Below, piece after piece: positions 7,209 to 15,572 of a DNA stretch of 64,000 bases. A model generated the notes under the pieces. The model saw only the letters and a program-made list of their open reading frames with translations. It did no database searches and had not been told where the DNA came from. Source of the stretch: Rikenella sp031551865 (lineage in GTDB: Bacteria > Bacteroidota > Bacteroidia > Bacteroidales > Rikenellaceae); NCBI GenBank assembly GCA_031551865.1, contig JAVBMY010000004.1:1-64000 (forward strand). The letters are read 5' to 3'. The position numbers and the translations under genes are program-made. The number at the start of each line of letters is the position of its first letter. Position 1 is the stretch's first letter.

Positions 7209-7934
7209 TTATTTGCTGCTACTCATCTGAATCACTTCGTAGGCGTCCTTGCCGTTCGAGGATACGGGCTGGTAGTAGATGTTATTATAGGTCATGTACT
7301 TTTTGCCGTCGATCGTGACTTCTTTGGCGTCGGAAGGCAAGTGTTCGACCACGATGCCCGGAGGCGGGGTGACGACCACGTAGTTGCCCGAAGACTTGAT
7401 GTAGAATGTCCCACCGTAATAATAGTAGGTCACCCCCGATACGTCGGTTTTCGAGTAACCGTCGGGAAGTTTGTTGACCACGGCGCCGAGCGGGGCAGGC
7501 ACAGCTTTGTACCCGTTGTCTTGTTTGATATAGTACATGCCATTGTCGTAATTATATTGGTTGTTGTCAACGGTGATGACGATGGCGGCGGCAGTCAGCG
7601 TACCGACCACAAATCCGACCGGATGCCAGTACGGGCCCCAGTAATAGGGCGTGAACGGGTGGTAGTAGTAGGGGAACGGCACAGGGTAGGGTACCGGTAC
7701 CGGATAAGGCCGCGGTACGGGATATGGACGGGGGTACGGACGAGGATAGGGGGCCGGTACCGGGTAAGGCCGGGGATAGGGATGCGGCGCCGGTGCGGGG
7801 TGGGGCGGGGGCACAGGCCTCGGCATGGGGTGGGGCGGCGGCATCGGTCGGCGTTGGGCCGGCGTGGGCGGTATGCACAGTAGTCCTGCCACTGCGGCTA
7901 TGACGATGCTTCGGGAGAGTAGTGTACGTTTCAT
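7209..7934 (-). CDS. Secreted Pro/Tyr-rich protein, DUF6515-like
   Basis: A 241-residue protein with a signal peptide (cleavage after TPAQ, about residue 27). Residues 28-100 are a low-complexity block of PYPRPYPVP-type repeats ending in YYYHPFTPYYWGPYW. A short hydrophobic segment follows (VGFVVGTLTAAAIVI). The C-terminal 120 residues contain three copies of a motif of type YYI/YYY ... G ... VV/PP ... LP (NGMYYIKQDNGYKAVPAP, GGTFYIKSSGNYVVVTPPPG, NIYYQPV), typical of proteins named DUF6515. Probably a periplasmic or outer-membrane protein; function unknown. The repeat is strongly biased and could vary in length between strains. Confidence 0.8.
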   Translation of the reverse strand: MKRTLLSRSIVIAAVAGLLCIPPTPAQRRPMPPPHPMPRPVPPPHPAPAPHPYPRPYPVPAPYPRPYPRPYPVPRPYPVPVPYPVPFPYYYHPFTPYYWGPYWHPVGFVVGTLTAAAIVITVDNNQYNYDNGMYYIKQDNGYKAVPAPLGAVVNKLPDGYSKTDVSGVTYYYYGGTFYIKSSGNYVVVTPPPGIVVEHLPSDAKEVTIDGKKYMTYNNIYYQPVSSNGKDAYEVIQMSSSK

Positions 7935-8078
7935 GGGGGGTGTGGTTTTATTGGTTCTCTCTCCTGATTAAAGCAAATAGCGTACCGGAATGATTCCCTT
8001 GCACCTTGCCGTCAACAGGCCCAATGTCCGGGTTTGGACTAAGGACGGTAAAAAGGGGTAAGTCTGTAATTTTTTAGC

Positions 8079-8086
8079 TAATTTTG
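8079..8086 (+). promoter_or_regulatory. Candidate -7 box for the 8136 hydrolase gene
   Basis: TAATTTTG matches TAnnTTTG and lies 49 bp before the start codon. No TTTG is found 20 bp upstream, so support rests on the -7 box alone. Confidence 0.4.
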
Positions 8087-8135
8087 TACGACACTATACA
8101 CGACAGAGATATTAATCCCAAAATACAGAGATACG

Positions 8136-9506
8136 ATGAAATCAAATGGTTATTCCGCAAAACTCCTGGCATTATTGTTCCTCGGAGCAATATCCATCGA
8201 TTGTAACGGGGGAAATAAGGTTGCTGATCACGAGATGGCAGCGTTTTTTTCCGGTTATCTCTCCGGCGGCGCAACGACTTATGACGAAAGCGCAACGATC
8301 AAACTCTCCAACATCGCGAAAGAACGGGCAGCGACATGGACAGCCTGGAAGCAGGCGAACAACAGCTTCAGCGAAGAGAAGTTAATCGCCACACAACCTC
8401 TGACGGAAGGAAAGTCAGGGCAATGGACCATACCGCCCTCCATGGAACCTGATGCGCTTATGTCCTATTACTGGGGCTCCAAGGGGGCGCACTCCGGCGA
8501 CGGATACCCTTTATTCCTGTATGTGCACGGTTCGGGCTCCAAAAATGCCGAATGGGCCACCGGACTCCGGATTTGCAAAGCGTTCGACGACGCTCCGTCG
8601 GTCTATTTCATCCCTCAAATCCCCAACACAAATTATTACCGGTGGTATTTCAAAGGAAAGCAGTTCATTTGGGAAAAACTGATGAGGCTTGCGTTTATCA
8701 GCGGCGAGATAAACCCCGACAAAGTCTATTTTTTCGGTATTTCGGAAGGAGGTTACGGAAGTCAGCGCCTGGCTTCGTTTTATGCGGATTATCTGGCCGG
8801 AGCGGGCCCGATGGCGGGGGGCGAACCGCTGAAGAACGCTCCCGTCGAGAATTGCCGCAACATAGCCTTTTCCCTGCGCACAGGGGCAGATGACACGGGC
8901 TTCGGCAGAAATACGCTGACCCAATACACCAAAGACGAATTCGACCGCTTCGAGGCGGAGAACCCGGGCAGTTTCATCCATCATATCGAGTTGATTCCCG
9001 GACGGGGGCACAGTATCGACTACACTCCCACAACCCCGTGGCTGAAGCAATATACCCGGAATCCATATCCCAAACACGTATCTTGGGAGAATTTCCCGAT
9101 GGACGGCCGGTACCGGACAGGATTTTACAATCTTTACGTAAATGAGCGCTCGAATGACGACGAGTCCGCCAGGACTTATTACGACATGGTCATAGGCGAC
9201 GATAACACCGTGACGCTCACGGTCAGGTTGGTCACCTACCAAACGATCGAGACTCATCCGACAGGGGTCGAGATGAAGTTCGCGAAAACCTATACTCCTG
9301 CGACCAAAGGAAAAGTCACCGTTTACCTCTGTCCGGAATTAGTGGATCTCGGCCGGGAGGTCACGCTGGTCGTCAACGGACAGCAAGTCTTCAAAGGCAA
9401 GGTTTCTCTCGATCGTAAGCACCTGGTCAACAGTTGCGCCGCATTTTTCGATCCGGCAAGGCTCTATCCTGCGGCTATCGAAGTCGATTTGAGCCAGTTA
9501 CAGTAA
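8136..9506 (+). CDS. Alpha/beta-hydrolase lipoprotein (esterase-like)
   Basis: A 456-residue protein with a hydrophobic leader ending AISIDC, a plausible Bacteroidetes lipobox with Cys23. The hydrolase fold is shown by FLYVHGSGS (oxyanion loop, about 127-135), the nucleophile elbow GISEGGYGS with Ser203, an acidic residue near 252-253 (TGADDTGF) and a histidine at 292 (GRGHSIDY). The C-terminal 120 residues look like a separate beta domain (VTLTVRLVTYQ ... VTLVVNGQQVFKG). Substrate is unknown; an esterase or polysaccharide deacetylation role is possible. It has its own terminator and is not in an operon. Confidence 0.85.
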   Translation: MKSNGYSAKLLALLFLGAISIDCNGGNKVADHEMAAFFSGYLSGGATTYDESATIKLSNIAKERAATWTAWKQANNSFSEEKLIATQPLTEGKSGQWTIPPSMEPDALMSYYWGSKGAHSGDGYPLFLYVHGSGSKNAEWATGLRICKAFDDAPSVYFIPQIPNTNYYRWYFKGKQFIWEKLMRLAFISGEINPDKVYFFGISEGGYGSQRLASFYADYLAGAGPMAGGEPLKNAPVENCRNIAFSLRTGADDTGFGRNTLTQYTKDEFDRFEAENPGSFIHHIELIPGRGHSIDYTPTTPWLKQYTRNPYPKHVSWENFPMDGRYRTGFYNLYVNERSNDDESARTYYDMVIGDDNTVTLTVRLVTYQTIETHPTGVEMKFAKTYTPATKGKVTVYLCPELVDLGREVTLVVNGQQVFKGKVSLDRKHLVNSCAAFFDPARLYPAAIEVDLSQLQ

Positions 9507-9520
9507 ACACCTGTCGCGCA

Positions 9521-9566
9521 AAACAGGCGGGAGAATCAAATATTGATTCTCCCGCCTGTTTTTTGT
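9521..9566 (+). terminator. Strong terminator between converging genes
   Basis: A perfect 19-bp stem (9521-9539 with 9543-9561) followed by a T-rich tail ends the 8136 gene. A second 9-bp hairpin at 9629-9650 lies on the mnmE side and may end that gene. Confidence 0.9.
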
Positions 9567-9717
9567 TTCGGGATTATCCCTTTTAGGCTTGCTGCCGTTT
9601 TGTGTCAGCTTCTTCGGATTGCTTCGCAACCCGGCGCACGGGCGCCGGGTCGAATCTGATACAACAAGCCTGAGAGGGATAAGTCCGTCTTGTTTTCTAT
9701 CTGGTGTTCCTGTTGAG

Positions 9718-11118
9718 CTATTTGCCGATGCAGAATTTACTGAATACGTTGGCGAGTATGTCGTCGGTAGTAATTTCGCCGGTGATTTCGCCGAGGAAAT
9801 GTAATACGGCCCGCAGCTCTTCAGCCACAAGATCGGCGGGGAGCCCGGAGTCGAGGGCCGACGACGCCCGGGCGAGGGCATCTTCCGCATGGCGCAAGGC
9901 TTCGTAGTGGCGGGCATTGGTGACCACTACCGCCGCCGAACCGCCGGAAAACAAGCCATCTATACCCACTGTATCCACCAGTCTTTGCTGCAATTCGGAT
10001 ATGCCGGACGAGGAACGGGCTGAGATCATCAGGGCGGTAATGCCGGCCCCATCCAGTCCGACCCTGAGGGGCGAGGCGTCCCAGACGTCCTGTTTGTTGA
10101 ACAATACAATGAGCTGTTGTTCTTCTGACAGGCCGAGCGCTGTGATGCGGGCCGTCAGATCCGTAGCAGAACACGGCTCGCCGACCAGGAAAAGCACCAC
10201 CGCCGCCCGGACGATACGTTCCCGTGTTCGCTCGATGCCCATCGCCTCGATAGTATCCGAGGTGTGGCGCAGACCCGCCGTATCTACAAAGCGGAAGGTG
10301 ATACCGTCGATGATCAAGGTCTCTTCGATCGTGTCGCGCGTAGTGCCGGCAATGTCCGAAACGATAGCCCGCTCTTCGCCGACCAGTGCATTTAGTAGTG
10401 TTGACTTTCCGACGTTCGGAGCTCCTACGATGGCTACCGGCACCCCGTTTTTGATGACATTCCCGAGCCGGAACGAATCCGAAAGAGTAGTGCAGCGCTC
10501 TGTGATCTCACCGATCAAGCCGAGTAGCGTCCGGCGGTCGGCAAACTCCACATCCTCTTCCGAGAAGTCCAGTTCGAGTTCCAGCAGCGAGCTGATGTGG
10601 AGCAGTTTGTCGCGCAAGGCGGCCAGTTCTGCAGCGTATCCGCCGCGCATCTGCTGGATCGCCACGCGGTGTGCTGCGGCGTTTTCAGAAGCGATCAGGT
10701 CGGCCACCGCTTCGGCTTGCGTCAGGTCCATTTTCCCGTTCAGGAAAGCACGCCGGGTGAATTCGCCCGGGGAGGCCTGTTCCACACCCTGTGCGAACAA
10801 CAGCCTTAAAATTGCCGAAACCACGAACAGCGATCCGTGGCAGGCGATCTCCACGACATCTTCGCCCGTATAAGAGTTCGGGGCCCGGAACAGCGTCACC
10901 AGCACTTCGTCGATCACCTCGTCCGCAGCACGGTCTTTAATCCTGCCGAAATGCACTGTTCGGGCGGCTGCCCCGGCGAGCGGCACGGGAGTGAATATCG
11001 CATCGGTGGCCGCAATGGACTGCGGACCGCTCACCCGGATGACGGCAATGGCACCACCGGGCGCAGTAGCCGGTGCGGCGATCGTTTTTTTGTCGTGGGG
11101 CAGGGCAGTTTTTGGCAT
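9718..11118 (-). CDS. mnmE: tRNA modification GTPase MnmE
   Basis: A 466-residue MnmE (TrmE) that, with MnmG, installs the (carboxymethyl)aminomethyl group on U34 of certain tRNAs. The N-terminal folate-binding domain has ATAPGGAIAVIRVSGP (about 17-32) and the conserved SPGEFTRRAFLNGKMDLTQAEAV block. The GTPase domain inserted in the helical region shows G1 GAPNVGKS (232-239), G2 TTRD, G3 DTAG and G4 NKQD. The C-terminus is FCIGK, carrying the conserved CxGK cysteine. Length is typical. It converges with the hydrolase gene and diverges from the alcohol dehydrogenase gene. Confidence 0.98.
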   Translation of the reverse strand: MPKTALPHDKKTIAAPATAPGGAIAVIRVSGPQSIAATDAIFTPVPLAGAAARTVHFGRIKDRAADEVIDEVLVTLFRAPNSYTGEDVVEIACHGSLFVVSAILRLLFAQGVEQASPGEFTRRAFLNGKMDLTQAEAVADLIASENAAAHRVAIQQMRGGYAAELAALRDKLLHISSLLELELDFSEEDVEFADRRTLLGLIGEITERCTTLSDSFRLGNVIKNGVPVAIVGAPNVGKSTLLNALVGEERAIVSDIAGTTRDTIEETLIIDGITFRFVDTAGLRHTSDTIEAMGIERTRERIVRAAVVLFLVGEPCSATDLTARITALGLSEEQQLIVLFNKQDVWDASPLRVGLDGAGITALMISARSSSGISELQQRLVDTVGIDGLFSGGSAAVVVTNARHYEALRHAEDALARASSALDSGLPADLVAEELRAVLHFLGEITGEITTDDILANVFSKFCIGK

Positions 11119-11156
11119 GAAAATGGTTAAATTAGCGGAAAATAAAAACCAGCATT

Positions 11157-12320
11157 ATGAACAATTTCACATTCCGGAATCCCACAAAGATAATATTCGG
11201 CAAGGGTTCCATTGCAAAGATAAGCAAAGAGATCCCTTCGGGCGCCCACGTCATGATGGTATACGGCGGCGGGAGTATCCGCAGGAACGGTATTTACGAC
11301 CAGGTGATAAAAGCCCTTGAAGGTTTCAGGGTGACTGAGTTTGGCGGCGTCGAAGCCAATCCCCAATATTCGACCCTGACGAAAGCCATCGAGATTTGCC
11401 GTGCCGAAGGTGTCGATTACCTATTGGCAGTGGGCGGCGGTTCGGTGATCGACGGCACCAAATTTATCGCTTCGGCGCTGAAGTACGACGGCGACCCGTG
11501 GGATTTTCTGACAGGAAAGGCACTTCCGCTGAAAGCTATACCATTCGGTGCGGTGCTGACGTTGCCCGCCACCGGTTCCGAGATGAATAACGGCGCCGTG
11601 GTTTCGCGTAAGGAGACCGGCGAAAAATACGCCTTCAAGAATCCGGCCCAGGGTTTTCCGCAATTCTCGGTGCTCGACCCCGAGGTGTGCTACTCGCTGC
11701 CGCAGCGACAGATTGCCAACGGCATTGCCGATTCCTATGCCCACACGCTTGAACAATACCTGACCGTGAGCGGCGAGTCGATGGTGATGGACCGCTGGGC
11801 CGAGGGGCTGCTCCTTACCCTGCTTGAGACCGGGCCGCAGCTCGTAAAGCCCGAGAACCAGCGCAACTACGACCTGATGGCCAATTTCATGCTTACCGCC
11901 ACAATGGCCCTGAACGGATTTATCGCCATGGGTGTGACCCAGGACTGGGCAACCCACATGATCGGCCACGAACTGACCGCTTTGCACGGCCTCGATCATG
12001 GACTGACCCTCACCATCGTCTACCCCGGCGTCATGGACGTTATGCGTGCCGAGAAAGCCGCCAAGCTCGTGCAGTATGGCGTGCGTGTGTTCGGACTCGA
12101 TCCCGCTTCTGATCCCGATGCAATTATCGATGCGGCCATTGCCCGTACCGATGAGTTTTTCCGTTCCGTAGGCATGCAGACCCGCCTGTCGGAGCACGGT
12201 ATAGGAGAGGATACGATCCGCGAGATCGTCGGCCGTTTCGTTGCCCGCGGTTGGAAGGTCGGCGAAAAGGGAATCGTGACGCCCGAAAAGGTCGGGGAGA
12301 TTCTCCGCAAGCGCTTGTAG
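11157..12320 (+). CDS. Iron-containing alcohol dehydrogenase (YqhD/BdhA type)
   Basis: A 387-residue group III alcohol dehydrogenase, probably an NADPH-dependent aldehyde or butanol dehydrogenase. YGGGSIRRNG (36-45) is the coenzyme loop of the YqhD subgroup, and GGGSVIDG (93-100) is the phosphate-binding turn. The metal ligands align at Asp192, His196, His267 and His281 (in IADSYAHTLEQ, WATHMIG and HGLDHG). Physiologically it would remove reactive aldehydes or balance redox in fermentation; the substrate cannot be read from sequence. It is divergent from mnmE with only 38 bp between the starts. Confidence 0.93.
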   Translation: MNNFTFRNPTKIIFGKGSIAKISKEIPSGAHVMMVYGGGSIRRNGIYDQVIKALEGFRVTEFGGVEANPQYSTLTKAIEICRAEGVDYLLAVGGGSVIDGTKFIASALKYDGDPWDFLTGKALPLKAIPFGAVLTLPATGSEMNNGAVVSRKETGEKYAFKNPAQGFPQFSVLDPEVCYSLPQRQIANGIADSYAHTLEQYLTVSGESMVMDRWAEGLLLTLLETGPQLVKPENQRNYDLMANFMLTATMALNGFIAMGVTQDWATHMIGHELTALHGLDHGLTLTIVYPGVMDVMRAEKAAKLVQYGVRVFGLDPASDPDAIIDAAIARTDEFFRSVGMQTRLSEHGIGEDTIREIVGRFVARGWKVGEKGIVTPEKVGEILRKRL

Positions 12321-12398
12321 CTCACCGGGGCCTGTGGAATCCCAAGGGGATACGTTGTCCCCGTTCCGCTGGCCGTAGCCGGTAAATGTCGCCGAGAG

Positions 12399-12430
12399 TT
12401 TGTTTTTCTCCTGGAATACTCCTACCTTTG
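12399..12430 (+). promoter_or_regulatory. Promoter of greA
   Basis: TTTG (12399-12402), 20 bp, then TACCTTTG (12423-12430): a full match to the Bacteroidetes consensus. The GreA start is about 110 bp downstream, leaving a leader that contains a GC-rich hairpin near 12453-12481. Confidence 0.75.
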
Positions 12431-12539
12431 CAAAGCAATGATCATGAATTCCCGGCCTGCGGCTCGCCCGACAGGCCGGGGGTTCTTTTCTTTATGCTGT
12501 CGCGCACGGTATGGCGCACGCAGGAATAACCGCAAAACT

Positions 12540-13010
12540 ATGGCAAAGATCAACTACATCACCGAAGCCGGGCTCGATAAACTCCGCCGGGAGCTCGATA
12601 AACTCCGCGCCGAGCGCCCGATGATCTCGGCGCAGATCGCCGAAGCCCGCGACAAAGGCGACCTCTCCGAGAATGCCGAATACGACGCCGCCAAGGAAGC
12701 GCAGGGGATGCTCGAAATGCGCATCGCCCAGCTCGAAAATACCATCGCCACCTCACGCGTGATCGATGAATCGAAACTCGATACTTCGAGCGTGCAGATA
12801 CTCAACCGGGTGACCATCAAAAACCTGTCAACCGGGAAGCAGCTCGAATATACCCTCGTGTCCGAGAACGAAGCCGACCTCAAAGCCGGAAAACTCTCGA
12901 TCGGCACTCCCATCGCCCAAGCGCTGCTTGGCAAAAAAGTAGGTGACCGGGTCGAAGTGCAGGTGCCTGCAGGCGTGCTGAAACTTGAAATCGTCGAGAT
13001 CGGCATCTAA
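12540..13010 (+). CDS. greA: Transcription elongation factor GreA
   Basis: Start at ATG 12540 (MAKINYITEAG) gives 156 residues, the family norm; the longer frame from 12438 lies in the leader. The N-terminal coiled coil carries the acidic tip EARDKGDLSENAEYDAAKE (about 36-54), whose Asp/Glu stimulate cleavage of backtracked RNA by RNA polymerase. The C-terminal FKBP-like domain follows (TGKQLEYTLVSENEADLKAG, GTPIAQALLGKKVGDRVEV). Monocistronic, with its own promoter and terminator. Confidence 0.97.
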   Translation: MAKINYITEAGLDKLRRELDKLRAERPMISAQIAEARDKGDLSENAEYDAAKEAQGMLEMRIAQLENTIATSRVIDESKLDTSSVQILNRVTIKNLSTGKQLEYTLVSENEADLKAGKLSIGTPIAQALLGKKVGDRVEVQVPAGVLKLEIVEIGI

Positions 13011-13040
13011 TCACCCTCATACCTTGAAAAACAAAGCATC

Positions 13041-13070
13041 CGGCATCCTTAATAGGGGTGCCGTTTTTTT
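13041..13070 (+). terminator. Rho-independent terminator of greA
   Basis: An 8-bp stem (13041-13048 with 13056-13063, one wobble) is followed by seven T, 30 bp after the greA stop. Confidence 0.85.
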
Positions 13071-13188
13071 CAATATTCCCGTCTCATTATGAGGAGTGGA
13101 ACGACGAAGTAACTGGGTAATTGCGTCGTGAACCCGGTTGCCTCGTCGCTCCGTCTCTCGCATCGCAATGACGTGTATAAATGTGATT

Positions 13189-13220
13189 TTTGGTTTTTGC
13201 CCCGCAAAACCGTAAATTCG
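13189..13220 (+). promoter_or_regulatory. Promoter of the YigZ-family gene
   Basis: TTTG (13189-13192), 20 bp, then TAAATTCG (13213-13220), one mismatch from TAnnTTTG. Transcription would start near 13227, about 16 nt before the GTG start. Confidence 0.6.
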
Positions 13221-13242
13221 TGGCAGAAAATCCAATCCGGAC

Positions 13243-13854
13243 GTGAGCGACACTTTCCTAACCATCGAAACCCCTGCCGAAGGCCTGTTCAAGGACAAAG
13301 GCAGCCGTTTCGCCGCTTATGCCTATCCGCTGTCCGCTGCCGACAGTTCCGGGGCCTCAGACGAAGCCGCCCGGCTCATACAAACCCTGCGCACACAACA
13401 CCACGATGCACGGCACCATTGCTATGCATGGCGCTTCGGGGCCGACGGTTCGGTGCAGCGCAGCAGCGACGACGGCGAACCCCCGGGTACTGCTGCCCGT
13501 CCGATCATGGGACAGCTCCTCTCGCGAGAATTGACCGATATTCTGGTGGTCGTGGTGCGTTGGTTCGGCGGCACGAAACTAGGGGTGCCGGGGCTGATCG
13601 CCGCCTACAAAGAAGCTACTGCCGATGCGCTCGACCGTGCCACCGTCATCGAGAAGACTGTCCAGTATGAAATAACAGTCAAATTTTCGTACCTTGTCCT
13701 GAATTCCGTGATGAAAGCGGTCAAGGAGAGCGGTGCCCGTATCCTCAGCCAAGATTTCGATAACGATTCCCGGCTCAGGCTTTCGATCCGGCAGCGCGAT
13801 GCCGAAGCACTGCGTTCACGCCTCGCAGCCATCGGCGGAGTGGCCGTGGAGTAA
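13243..13854 (+). CDS. YigZ/IMPACT family protein
   Basis: A 203-residue member of the UPF0029/IMPACT family, GTG start. The N-terminal domain has DARHHCYAWRFG and SSDDGEPPGTAARPIM (about 55-88), followed by VVVVRWFGGTKLGVPGLIAAY (about 103-123), which is diagnostic. The C-terminal ferredoxin-like part (about 135-200) is the usual second domain. Family members are linked to translation control in eukaryotes; the bacterial role is unknown. The promoter upstream and the short gap to pyrB suggest it could be read into pyrB-pyrI. Confidence 0.92.
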   Translation: MSDTFLTIETPAEGLFKDKGSRFAAYAYPLSAADSSGASDEAARLIQTLRTQHHDARHHCYAWRFGADGSVQRSSDDGEPPGTAARPIMGQLLSRELTDILVVVVRWFGGTKLGVPGLIAAYKEATADALDRATVIEKTVQYEITVKFSYLVLNSVMKAVKESGARILSQDFDNDSRLRLSIRQRDAEALRSRLAAIGGVAVE

Positions 13855-13973
13855 CCTGCCCCGACTTCCGGGAACATTCCGATATATTCCGCTCCTGCGC
13901 CCGACCGCCGGTTTCCGGAACAAATGTCCCGATGCAATATCATATACTCTGGCAACGCACTAAACCAGCCGTT

Positions 13974-14885
13974 ATGGAACACAAAAAGAACCTCGTTTCG
14001 ATCCACGACTTCACCAAAGAAGAGATGATGAAAATCATGGAGTTGGCCGCCGATTTCGAGGCCAATCCGCACCAACGCCTCCTCGACGGGCGAGTCGTCG
14101 CCTCGCTCTTCTTCGAGCCCTCGACCCGCACGAGGCTCAGTTTCGAAAGCGCCATCAACCGGTTGGGGGCCCGTGTGATCGGCTTTTCCGAAGCATCGAA
14201 TACCAGCGTGTCGAAAGGCGAGACCCTGCACGATACCATCACCGTGATCGCCAACTACTGCGACCTGATCGTGATGCGCCACCCCGTCGAGGGCGCCGTG
14301 CGCTATGCCAGCGAAGTGTCGCGCGTACCGGTGATCAACGCCGGAGACGGCGCCAACCAGCACCCCACCCAGACCCTGCTCGACCTCTATTCGATCCTCA
14401 AAACCCAAGGGACGCTCGACGGCCTGAATATCATGATGGTAGGCGACCTCAAATACGGCCGTACCGTGCACTCGCTGCTCGAAGCGCTGGCCCACTTCCG
14501 CACCACCTTCACCTTCGTCTCGCCCGTCGAGCTCCAGATGCCCACCGAATACAAGATGCAACTCTACGAGCGCGGGTTGCCCTACTACGAAACCTCCGAC
14601 ATCATGGAGCGCATCGAAAGCGCCGACATCATCTACATGACCCGCGTGCAGCGCGAACGCTTCTCGGACGTGATGGAATACGAACGCGTCAAGAACGCCT
14701 ACGTCCTGCATAACGAGATGCTCCGTAATACCAAACCCAATATGCGGATCCTGCACCCTCTACCTCGGGTGAACGAGATCGCCCCCGACGTTGACAAGAA
14801 TCCCAAGGCCTACTATTTCCAACAGGCCGAAAATGGGGTTTACACCCGCATGGCCATCATCGCCCGCCTGCTCGGGGCCAAATAA
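13974..14885 (+). CDS. pyrB: Aspartate carbamoyltransferase catalytic subunit
   Basis: Start at ATG 13974 (MEHKKNLVSI) gives 303 residues, matching the family; an upstream ATG at 13932 is unlikely. It makes carbamoyl-aspartate, the first committed step of pyrimidine synthesis. The carbamoyl-phosphate loop is EPSTRTRLSFE (about 48-58), with MRHPVEGAVRYA, GDGANQHPTQTLLDL and the C-terminal aspartate-binding HPLPRVNEI. The regulatory subunit gene pyrI begins 21 bp downstream, so this is the allosteric dodecamer type. Confidence 0.98.
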   Translation: MEHKKNLVSIHDFTKEEMMKIMELAADFEANPHQRLLDGRVVASLFFEPSTRTRLSFESAINRLGARVIGFSEASNTSVSKGETLHDTITVIANYCDLIVMRHPVEGAVRYASEVSRVPVINAGDGANQHPTQTLLDLYSILKTQGTLDGLNIMMVGDLKYGRTVHSLLEALAHFRTTFTFVSPVELQMPTEYKMQLYERGLPYYETSDIMERIESADIIYMTRVQRERFSDVMEYERVKNAYVLHNEMLRNTKPNMRILHPLPRVNEIAPDVDKNPKAYYFQQAENGVYTRMAIIARLLGAK

Positions 14886-14906
14886 CGCCGTTAATTCCAT
14901 CGCCCT

Positions 14907-15389
14907 ATGTCCGGAATGTCAGAGAAAACCCGCAAATCGGTACTCGAAGTCAGCGCCATCGAGAACGGCACTGTTATCGACCACCTGCCGCCTTCGAGCC
15001 TGTTCAAGGTGATCAAGTTGCTGCGCCTCACCGAATCGACCCACCAGGTGACCTTCGGTACCAACCTGCGCAGCAAACGTATCGGCACCAAAGCCATCAT
15101 CAAGATCGCCGACAAGTATTGCGAGGACGACGAGATCAACTACATCGCCCTGGTGGCTCCCACGGCCCGCCTGAGCATTATCCGCGACTACGAAGTAGCT
15201 GAGAAACGCCAGGTCGAGGCGCCGCAAACCGTCGAAGGGTTTATCAAATGCGCCAACCCCAAGTGCGTGACCAACTACGAGAACATCAAAACCAGTTTCG
15301 ACGTCATCACCCGCGGCAGCGAACTTTTGCTCCATTGCCGTTATTGCGAAAAAAATACCCCGCGGGAACAGGTCGAGATCATACGCTGA
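14907..15389 (+). CDS. pyrI: Aspartate carbamoyltransferase regulatory subunit
   Basis: A 160-residue PyrI. The nucleotide-binding domain (NGTVIDHLP, GTKAIIKI) binds CTP or ATP and the C-terminal zinc domain has four cysteines in two pairs (CANPKC at about 115-120 and CRYC at about 145-148), which contact PyrB. Pairs with the pyrB gene just upstream in one operon. Confidence 0.97.
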   Translation: MSGMSEKTRKSVLEVSAIENGTVIDHLPPSSLFKVIKLLRLTESTHQVTFGTNLRSKRIGTKAIIKIADKYCEDDEINYIALVAPTARLSIIRDYEVAEKRQVEAPQTVEGFIKCANPKCVTNYENIKTSFDVITRGSELLLHCRYCEKNTPREQVEIIR

Positions 15390-15572
15390 GAGAACATTCT
15401 CGCTACGCGCCTTCTCAGGCGTAAGTCTCCAATTTCGTCATTGCGAAGCGTATCCGTGTGCCGTGGCAGTATTCCTTTAGTGTAATAGAGAGGGATTGCT
15501 TTGGGTTTTAAACACTCGCCGTGACGAATATTTAGCCTTTATCACGAAAGAATTACCGTTGCCGCCCAAGAA

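Noticed and set aside
13085..13170. A further palindromic element between greA and the YigZ gene
   Set aside because: TCGTTCC-like and CGCAATGACG pieces resemble the TCATTGCGAGGAG family, but arms are too degenerate to define boundaries by eye; not listed as a feature.
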